Source: Micromonospora zingiberis (GTDB lineage Bacteria > Actinomycetota > Actinomycetes > Mycobacteriales > Micromonosporaceae). From it: a DNA stretch of 64,000 nt. Made by a program: the position numbers and the translations under genes. The DNA is taken from the NCBI RefSeq assembly GCF_004331455.1, contig NZ_SJJR01000012.1, positions 62,001 to 126,000 on the forward strand, read 5' to 3'. Below are positions 58,791-64,000 of this stretch, piece by piece (position 1 is the stretch's first letter; every line of letters begins with the position of its first letter). The notes beneath the pieces are model-generated. The model worked only from the letters and a program-made list of their open reading frames with translations, made no database searches and was not told the DNA's origin.

Positions 58791-60284
58791 ATGAAGATCC
58801 GACTCGCGGTCGGAACCGCACTCACTGCCGGCCTGGTCGCCGGCAGCGTCGGCCTCAGCGGGCTTGCCGGCGCGGTCCCGACCGCCGAACGTCCATCCGG
58901 TGCCGTCGCGGACGCGGCACCCGGACTGCTCGCCGTCGGCGACTTCGACTTCACCCGACCGCAAACCGTCGCCACCGGCCTCCAGGTGCCGTGGGGAATG
59001 GACTTCCTGCCCGACGGCAGCGCACTGGTGGCCCAGCGCCCCACCGGCCAGGTCGTCCGGGTCCGGCCGGGCCAGCAGCCCGAATCCATCGTCCAGATCT
59101 CCGGCGTGACCCCCACCAGCGAAGGTGGCCTGCTCGGCCTCGCCGTATCCCCGACCTACGCCCAGGACGGCTGGATCTACGTCTACTTCACCACCGCGAC
59201 CGACAACCGGATCGCCCGCTTCCGGCTCACCGCCCCACAGACCCAGCAGCCGATCCTCACCGGGCTGACCAGAGCGGCGATCCACAACGGCGGCCGGATC
59301 GCCTTCGGACCGGACGGCCTGCTCTACGTCGGAGTTGGTGACGCCGGACAGACCGCCACCGCACAGAACCCGCAGAGCCGAAACGGCAAGATCCTGAGGA
59401 TCCGACCGGACGGCTCGGTGCCGCCGGACAACCCGATCGCGGGCTCACCGGTCTACAGCCTCGGCCACCGACACGTGCAAGGGTTGGCCTGGGACGCCCA
59501 AGGCCGACTATATGCCACCGAGTTCGGCCAGAACACCTGGGACGAGGTCAACCTGATCGTCGCGGGCGGCAACTACGGCTGGCCCACCGTCGAGGGCCGG
59601 GCCGGCGACCCGCGCTTCCGCGACCCGCTGATCACCTGGACCCCAGGTGAGGCGTCACCGAGCGGCGCCACCATCGCCGGCAACCGGCTCTTCGTGGCCA
59701 GCCTGCGCGGCAACCGTCTGTGGAACGTGCCGCTGACCGGCACCGGGGGAGTGGGCACCCCGACCACGGAACTGCTCGGCACGTACGGCCGACTGCGCAC
59801 CGTGGAGTACGGCCCCGACGGCTGGCTCTGGGTCACCACCAGCAACCGCGACGGCCGGGGCACGCCCGCCGCCAACGACGACCGCATCCTGCGCTTCCCG
59901 CCCCGCGACGGCACCACCCCGCCGCCCACCACGCCCCCGCCGACCACCCCGCCACCCACGTCCGGGCCGGCAGACTGCACGGTCAGTTGGACGGCCAACC
60001 AGTGGAACAACGGCTTCACCGCCGAGGTACGCGTCACCAACCGGGGCGCCGCCCTGAACAGCTGGGCCCTGACCTGGTCGTTCACCGGAAACCAGCAGAT
60101 CACCGGCGGTTGGAACGCCCAGGTCACCCAGTCCGGCCAGAACGTGACCGCCCGCAACGTCTCCTGGAACGGCGCCCTACCGACCAACGGCACGGCCAGC
60201 TTCGGCTTCCAGGCCACCTACTCCGGCACCAACAACCGCCCCACCGACTTCCGCCTCAACAACACCCCCTGCCAACCCGCCTGA
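58791..60284 (+). CDS. Secreted PQQ-type sugar dehydrogenase (GSDH/AA12-like) fused to CBM2
   Basis: 497 residues from ATG 58791 (AGAGGGGG upstream). Signal peptide 1-28 (ends LAGA). Six-bladed propeller (about 50-370) of the glucose/sorbosone dehydrogenase family: VATGLQVPWGMDFLPDGSALVAQRPTGQVVRV, EGGLLGLAVSPTY, HNGGRIAFGPDGLLYVGVGDAG, NGKILRIRPDGSVPPDNP, SLGHRHVQGLAWDAQGRLYATEFGQNTWDEVNLI. A PPPTT linker (about 373-390) joins a C-terminal CBM2 (392-495, ADCTVSWTANQWNNGF...). It probably oxidises cello- or related sugars at the cellulose surface. A+T-rich upstream region (GTAATATATATCG) suggests a strong promoter. Confidence 0.9.
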   Translation: MKIRLAVGTALTAGLVAGSVGLSGLAGAVPTAERPSGAVADAAPGLLAVGDFDFTRPQTVATGLQVPWGMDFLPDGSALVAQRPTGQVVRVRPGQQPESIVQISGVTPTSEGGLLGLAVSPTYAQDGWIYVYFTTATDNRIARFRLTAPQTQQPILTGLTRAAIHNGGRIAFGPDGLLYVGVGDAGQTATAQNPQSRNGKILRIRPDGSVPPDNPIAGSPVYSLGHRHVQGLAWDAQGRLYATEFGQNTWDEVNLIVAGGNYGWPTVEGRAGDPRFRDPLITWTPGEASPSGATIAGNRLFVASLRGNRLWNVPLTGTGGVGTPTTELLGTYGRLRTVEYGPDGWLWVTTSNRDGRGTPAANDDRILRFPPRDGTTPPPTTPPPTTPPPTSGPADCTVSWTANQWNNGFTAEVRVTNRGAALNSWALTWSFTGNQQITGGWNAQVTQSGQNVTARNVSWNGALPTNGTASFGFQATYSGTNNRPTDFRLNNTPCQPA

Positions 60285-60349
60285 CCCAGCCCGCCCCACC
60301 CCGTGAGCAACTGCGGCCCGACCGTCCCGCTGCCGGTGCCGCCGCCACT

Positions 60350-60400
60350 CCAATCTTGGACAGTTTCCGTTAGTCGCTAACGGAAACTGTCCAAGATTGG
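60350..60400. terminator. Perfect 24-bp inverted repeat after the CBM2 dehydrogenase
   Basis: Arms 60350-60373 and 60377-60400 (core GGACAGTTTCCGTTAG) match without error around TCG. Position after a plus-strand gene fits a terminator, but length and perfection suggest a dispersed palindromic element. Confidence 0.85.
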
Positions 60401-60619
60401 CTTGGTGCTACGACCTGCGGCAGCCCACGGGGCTGATCGGGGGCGCTTGGCTACGTCGGTCCGGCCAGGGTGCCGGTCGGGAAGACGTGCAGGTACCCGC
60501 AACTCCGGATCACGCCCGGCGCCATCCCGACCGGCCGGGTTTCAAACCCGGCGCGGGCGAAAGCAGCGGCGGGATCGTCGTCTCGGCCAAGCGACGCGAT
60601 CAGGAGAGGGAAGTGGCTG

Positions 60620-60661
60620 TGCGCCCGGCAGGATTCGAACCTGCGGCCTTGGGATTAGAAG
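60620..60661 (-). other. Attachment site: 3' fragment of tRNA-Arg(UCU)
   Basis: On the minus strand the 42 bases run from an anticodon loop (CTTCTAA, anticodon TCT) through stem TCCCA, variable loop, a perfect T arm (GCAGG-TTCGAAT-CCTGC) to acceptor CGGGCGC and discriminator A. The 5' side of the anticodon stem is TACCA instead of TGGGA, so the tRNA half ends at the loop. This is what remains when a tyrosine-integrase element recombines in a tRNA gene; the intact tRNA should be at the other end of the element, outside the window. A frame here giving ARQDSNLRPWD is the well-known false translation of a tRNA. Confidence 0.8.
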
Positions 60662-61162
60662 TGGTATTCACGTCTTAGTCCCAAGCTTCCCAAGCTTCGC
60701 TAGCTGCAAAAACTCTTGCGTCGAGTCGCTCGAATTTCACTGGCATCCTGTACTTCGCACCACGAATAGCTCCACGGGCGGCCAGGAAAATGGGCCGTAG
60801 GTGGCCCGTAGTTTGGTGACCGCCTGTAATCCCTGCCCGAAGAGATGCCTACGTGGTTCGCGCCTTCTGTACGTCCTTCAAGGCGGCCCGCTTCGCAGGC
60901 CACTCGCGCCGCCGAACCAGGGCCGGGCCTGCCGGCCCGCCGCCGCGCCTCTGGTCTTCGGCCGCCAGCGCGTCGGTTCCAGCCCGCCAGCGGCGCGACA
61001 TACGACGAAGCCCCGGGCCGCCATGGTCGATGGCAGATCCGGGGCTTTGTGTCGAGCAGTCACAAGAGCAGTGCCTCCGGCGGGGTCCTCGGGCACTCCG
61101 GGATGGTTGGGGCCATCCCGACAACCTCCGTCCGAGCAGAGCCGGAAAAGCAATCTCCGTAG
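60662..61162. other. Element end without a convincing gene
   Basis: About 500 bp. CCCAAGCTT occurs twice in tandem (60680-60697), 18 bases inside the att fragment, and could be an integrase or excisionase arm site. GGGCCGTAG/GGCCCGTAG repeats are at about 60791-60811. A terminator is at 61008-61047. Several overlapping frames lack ribosome sites. Confidence 0.5.
61008..61047. terminator. Terminator-like hairpin in the element
   Basis: AAGCCCCGG (61008-61016) and CCGGGGCTT (61039-61047), inner CCAT/ATGG, then TGTG. It can serve the minus-strand gene ending at 61163. Confidence 0.7.
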
Positions 61163-61843
61163 TCAATTGCCAGCTTTTGCCGCTATGAGGGTTCCGAGGA
61201 TTCCCAAGACGCCGCCGATGAATGCGCCCAGGATCGCGATGGTAACGCTTGCCCTTGTGTTGCCGGATCGTGCGCGCCGCTCGTCGCGCGAGAGGGGAAC
61301 GATTTTCACTCCTCCTCTTGATCGCGCGTTTCTCGGAGTTTCGTATAGCCACCATCCGATCATTGCTGCCGCTAGGCCAACTCCGATCAGTCCTGTCTCA
61401 CTGTTGCCGATGGCGAAAGCGGATACGGCGAGAAGCGTGAGTAGAGAGACAACGATTAGTAGGCTGATCGCTGGAATTGGCGGGTAGATCACGGAATATC
61501 GGGTGCGGCAGCCGTTGATCAGCTCGGCGGCGTCCTCCACGAGGCGGGTCGTTGCGGCGTCATCGGTCTGTGACCAGACGCGCCCGACGTCGGGGGTTAG
61601 GAACGCCTGAACCATCGGCGAGGCCGTGGTGACTTTGATTCGCATCAAGTCTTTGTCTGAGGCCTGCCGAAAGTCGGTCGGGTCGTCGGCTTCGTACCGA
61701 CCAACCTGGATGGACACAACGCCGGAGGTCCGATCAACCAACAGTTGGTGGAGATCCCGTAGGTCATCCAAATCCATTGCGACCGGACCGGCCGGCCGCG
61801 TAACAAGCCGTGGGTTGTCGGCGGTCATGGGGCGCAGCGCCAT
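61163..61843 (-). CDS. Unrecognised membrane protein of the integrated element
   Basis: 226 residues from ATG 61843 (CGGAG five bases upstream). A soluble N-terminal half (ASDKDLMRIKVTTASPMVQAFLTPDVGRVWSQTDD) precedes two membrane helices (about 125-165, SLLIVVSLLTLLAVSAFAIG...LIGVGLAAAMIGWWL), a basic loop, and a last helix (about 198-222, ASVTIAILGAFIGGVLGILGTLIAAKA). Base use is less G+C-biased than the chromosome to the left (many A/T third positions), a sign of transfer. Function unknown. Confidence 0.65.
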   Translation of the reverse strand: MALRPMTADNPRLVTRPAGPVAMDLDDLRDLHQLLVDRTSGVVSIQVGRYEADDPTDFRQASDKDLMRIKVTTASPMVQAFLTPDVGRVWSQTDDAATTRLVEDAAELINGCRTRYSVIYPPIPAISLLIVVSLLTLLAVSAFAIGNSETGLIGVGLAAAMIGWWLYETPRNARSRGGVKIVPLSRDERRARSGNTRASVTIAILGAFIGGVLGILGTLIAAKAGN

Positions 61844-62498
61844 TTGTGCTCCGGCAGGTTCGAAGGGCAAGTACCAACCGAGCCGTTGCCCAGATGCGTG
61901 GGCTCGGCGGCTCGCGCTTTAGATTTTCAGGCCGCATCGTTCATGGATTGGGTGTTGCAGCAGAAGCGTACAGCGAGGGCGCGCCGCCAGGGATGGCCGT
62001 CGAGGCTGTGATGTGGTTCTGCGCCCAGCCCCTCACATCCACGACGGCCATAGCAAGATCATCGGGTACAGATCGGGTGCAACCGAGAGCAACCAACGGC
62101 GACAGGCGTTGGCAAGCGTCGGCAGATCCTGCGCTGGTCGGAGCGTCGATCGGTCTGATTGATGATGTTCGCTCGCTACCGTGGGTGCAAGGGGTTCGGA
62201 TCCCCTCGGTCCCCGGCGGATTGCCCCACCAAGATCATGCCGCCGCCAGGCCGTGCGAGGTGAACCAGCGGCGACCAATGCTGACCGATGATGACTGCCC
62301 GCGTCCGAGGTAGCGCGGCGTGGCGTCCGCTTTGATCGCCGATGCCTGCCAACGAGATCAATACAACGCCAAGTGGTCCGGCTCGTCTCGTTCAGGTCGA
62401 TCGCGGCTGCTTGCTAGGTCCGTCCGGTCGTGTGTCGCCTGCTAACCCTTGGCGGCCTTAGGCTCCCTCCGCTCAGCCCATCATCGGAGGCTCCGAAC
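61844..62498. other. Long intergenic region of the element
   Basis: 655 bp without a supported gene. Contains an imperfect 20-bp inverted repeat (61994-62013 / 62031-62050), direct repeats ATCGGGT (62061, 62072) and GCAACC (62079, 62089), and a T-arm-like AGGGG-TTCGGAT-CCCCT at 62190-62206. Likely regulatory or recombination remnants. Confidence 0.5.
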
Positions 62499-63164
62499 AT
62501 GACATCGCAACCTGACAAAGGCCGGACCCGAGGTGGCTCTGACAAGGTGCCAGTAGCTGGCCACCCGCGCTGGTGGCTGTGCGCGGGTGGCGGTGGCGCC
62601 TTGCTGCTCGTGGCCGGCCTCATCGGTTTCCTAACAGGACAGGGACTCGAACGTGCCGACAAGTACGCAAGTATCATCGCGACCTTCGTTGGACTTGCTT
62701 CGCTTATCGTAGGCGGCCTTAGTCGGCTGCACTTGCGTCCCGCCTCTGCTGGTAAATCGCCATGGGGTACGGAGGACGCCGACGTTATCAACGAAGCCTG
62801 CGCCCCGTCTGCGTTGCCTGCATGGCCGGATCACCTCGACGGATACAGACTCCTACGCGAGGAGAGCGGTAGCGTTCGGGTGTTTGCCGGGCAGGGTCTA
62901 GCGACAGTTGTCGACTTCCCGGCGACCATGAACGGATGTGCTCATCAGCGCTTCTGTATCCGCTGGCGTACCCTGGGTGGTCAGTCTGTCGCTGCGTCTC
63001 TCGTCTCAATGCCAGACCTGATTACCATCGAACCGGCTGCCTACGGGCACAGCGGCTGGATGGCATCGCATGGCTGCGGGCAGCCCGCTTGGGAGCTTGT
63101 ACAGGAAGACAACTCGCTGGTGGACGTCCAGATCGCCTGGCAGGTCTGGGTTCCCTCAGCATGA
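62499..63164 (+). CDS. Unrecognised membrane protein of the integrated element
   Basis: 221 residues from ATG 62499 with GGAGG eight bases upstream (frame to 62430 rejected). Two adjacent helices near the N-terminus (WWLCAGGGGALLLVAGLIGFLTG and YASIIATFVGLASLIVGGL) followed by a roughly 140-residue soluble part with three or four Cys (NGCAHQRFCIRW, SHGCGQPAWE). No family recognised. Effector-type N-terminal double helices are common in defence-related membrane proteins, but this is only a resemblance. Confidence 0.65.
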   Translation: MTSQPDKGRTRGGSDKVPVAGHPRWWLCAGGGGALLLVAGLIGFLTGQGLERADKYASIIATFVGLASLIVGGLSRLHLRPASAGKSPWGTEDADVINEACAPSALPAWPDHLDGYRLLREESGSVRVFAGQGLATVVDFPATMNGCAHQRFCIRWRTLGGQSVAASLVSMPDLITIEPAAYGHSGWMASHGCGQPAWELVQEDNSLVDVQIAWQVWVPSA

Positions 63165-63272
63165 CCTTGAGCCGATCACCCTGGTAGAGACTGCCTTACA
63201 GCACACTCTGCTACTTCGTTTGAGCAGGCAGCCGTAGCGAGTCGATGCGCGGGTGCTGGCCAAAATGGCGGG

Positions 63273-63310
63273 AATGGCAGAAACCCCGACTCAGCGGGGT
63301 TTCTGCCATT
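63273..63310. terminator. Bidirectional terminator in the element
   Basis: AATGGCAGAAACCCCG (63273-63288) and CGGGGTTTCTGCCATT (63295-63310) match perfectly with loop ACTCAG; located between convergent genes ending at 63164 and 63332. Confidence 0.88.
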
Positions 63311-63331
63311 GCGGCCATTTAGACCAGCGGG

Positions 63332-64000
63332 TTACGCGGGTCTGCGGCCAGCCGTTGCGGGTAGGGCGTGGACGGTGCCGGTGGTCTGGTGGACGTCGGG
63401 GTGGACGAGGAATGCGGGCGAGGGTGGCCGTCCGGCACCCGTACGGGCTGGTGGGTCGAGTTGGCGCACGTAGCCGTGAATCTCCAGTAGTGACAGGACG
63501 GGGTCGAGGTCGGCGGCGGTGGGTATCTGACTGCGGACGGCCCGGTACAGCTCCTTCTTGGTGAACGTGGTCGAGCCGGTGCGTTCGATCCAGGCGAGCA
63601 CGAGCCGGGCGTACCGGGTGCTCTTGTCGGTGCCCATGTCGTCGAACGCGGCCAGGGCGTGAGCGGCGAAGTAATCGCCGAGCAGTGCTGCCCGCTCCAC
63701 CGTCTCGGCAGTGACCGGCTTGCCCCAGCCGTCGCGCAGATGTTCGGCGAGGTGGATCAGCCCGGCGATGCGGACCACTGCGCCGGTGTACTTGCTGCCC
63801 CAGTCCACGACGTGTCCCCACGCGCCGCCGGGGGCGAGGCGTGGCTCTACGGCGCGTTCGATGTCCAACACTCGTTCGTTGGCTTCCGGGGTGAGCGGAA
63901 GTACGGCGGGATCGGTCCATTCTGCGAGGGTGGCGACCAGTGCGCCGAGGTTCGCGGCGTAGGCGGTGGCGACGGCTTCGGGTACCGGGTCAGCTCCGAC
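63332..64000 (-). CDS. DUF3987-type primase/helicase protein, C-terminal part (runs off the window)
   Basis: 223 codons of an open frame that continues past 64000 (an internal GTG at 63871 is not the start). Begins in-window VGADPVPEAVATAYAANLG and shows LSPEAN-like LTPEANERVLDIERAVEPRLAPGGAWGHVVDWGSKYTGAVVRIAGLIHLAEHLRDGWGKPVTAETVERAALLGDYFAAHALAAFDDMG, which I recognise as the C-terminal region of DUF3987 proteins found in actinomycete integrative elements and prophages (with an upstream primase/AAA part). Then a wHTH-like tail (TFTKKELYRAVRSQIPTAADLDPVLSLLEIHGYV). Confidence 0.8.
   Translation of the reverse strand, partial: VGADPVPEAVATAYAANLGALVATLAEWTDPAVLPLTPEANERVLDIERAVEPRLAPGGAWGHVVDWGSKYTGAVVRIAGLIHLAEHLRDGWGKPVTAETVERAALLGDYFAAHALAAFDDMGTDKSTRYARLVLAWIERTGSTTFTKKELYRAVRSQIPTAADLDPVLSLLEIHGYVRQLDPPARTGAGRPPSPAFLVHPDVHQTTGTVHALPATAGRRPA

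Noticed and set aside
60534..60552. Possible tRNA-Sec: GCCGGG-TTTCAAA-CCCGGC looks like an anticodon arm with TCA
   Set aside because: No D arm, T arm (GGTTCGA) or 8-bp acceptor stem could be built around it on either strand; it is a simple hairpin.
60397..60678. Frames giving ARQDSNLRPWD / RPAGFEPAALGLE
   Set aside because: Classic false translations of a tRNA gene read in antisense; they coincide with the tRNA-Arg fragment.
60849..61355. 168-codon minus-strand frame in the element
   Set aside because: Very basic, no ribosome site, overlaps a terminator hairpin; judged a shadow frame.
61810..62313. 167-codon plus-strand frame in the element
   Set aside because: Overlaps the supported start region of the 61163-61843 gene and the repeat cluster; no ribosome site or protein-like pattern.

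Overview
The window is high-G+C actinobacterial chromosome, most likely Micromonospora or a close relative in Micromonosporaceae. This rests on family knowledge: a CBM2/GH6 cellulase, a four-gene conservon, a ROK-type xylose regulator, GTG/TTG and leaderless starts, and intergenic palindromes of the AAGGGCCCCCTGTTAAC type. No rRNA gene, complete tRNA, CRISPR array or insertion sequence was seen.

Layout. 0-1.2 kb: end of an operon with a probable class F sortase (cut by the window edge) and a cell-wall protein carrying a 13-residue repeat. 1.4-3.6 kb: a secreted GH6 cellobiohydrolase with a CelR/CebR-like operator. 3.6-5.7 kb: three small acidic proteins, two of which share a C-terminal domain. 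6.1-10.3 kb: a conservon (NIT-domain histidine kinase, roadblock, DUF742, small GTPase). 10.4-15.1 kb: a lactonase-family propeller, a solute-binding/VWA protein and an exopolysaccharide-initiating sugar transferase. 15.1-18.6 kb: two SpoIIE-type phosphatases flanking a MarR regulator. 18.7-22.6 kb: xylR facing xylA-xylB. 22.8-30.6 kb: an MFS transporter, then a reverse-strand sugar operon (binding protein, two permeases, LacI regulator, GH13 alpha-glucosidase). 30.9-34.9 kb: TspO, a nucleotidyltransferase-BON-metallophosphoesterase-GPGG micro-operon, a thymidylate-kinase-like protein and an SDR. 35.1-38.4 kb: RpiR-murQ (cell-wall sugar recycling) and a primary-type sigma factor. 38.5-43.4 kb: NlpC/P60 hydrolase and many small membrane or acidic actinobacterial proteins. 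43.6-44.9 kb: DAHP synthase behind a transcription attenuator whose 19-residue leader peptide reads Tyr-Arg-Trp-Phe. 45-58.5 kb: a PhoX-like protein, an M16 peptidase pair, asd, CBS and SCP2-like proteins, a debranching-type glycosidase, an acyltransferase, and a three-gene NarL-type two-component cluster. 58.8-60.3 kb: a secreted sugar dehydrogenase fused to CBM2.

At 60.62-60.66 kb a 42-bp 3' fragment of tRNA-Arg(UCU) marks the attachment site of an integrated element that fills the rest of the window: two unrecognised membrane-protein genes with less G+C-biased sequence, terminators, and the C-terminal part of a DUF3987-type primase/helicase protein running off the end.

Functional themes are plant-polymer use (cellulase, xylose catabolism, alpha-glucoside uptake, CBM2-dehydrogenase), envelope biogenesis and recycling (sortase, sugar transferase, MurQ, NlpC/P60), and layered regulation (conservon, SpoIIE phosphatases, LacI/ROK/RpiR regulators next to visible operators, aromatic-amino-acid attenuation). 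The most novel item is the aro leader/attenuator at 44.7-44.9 kb.
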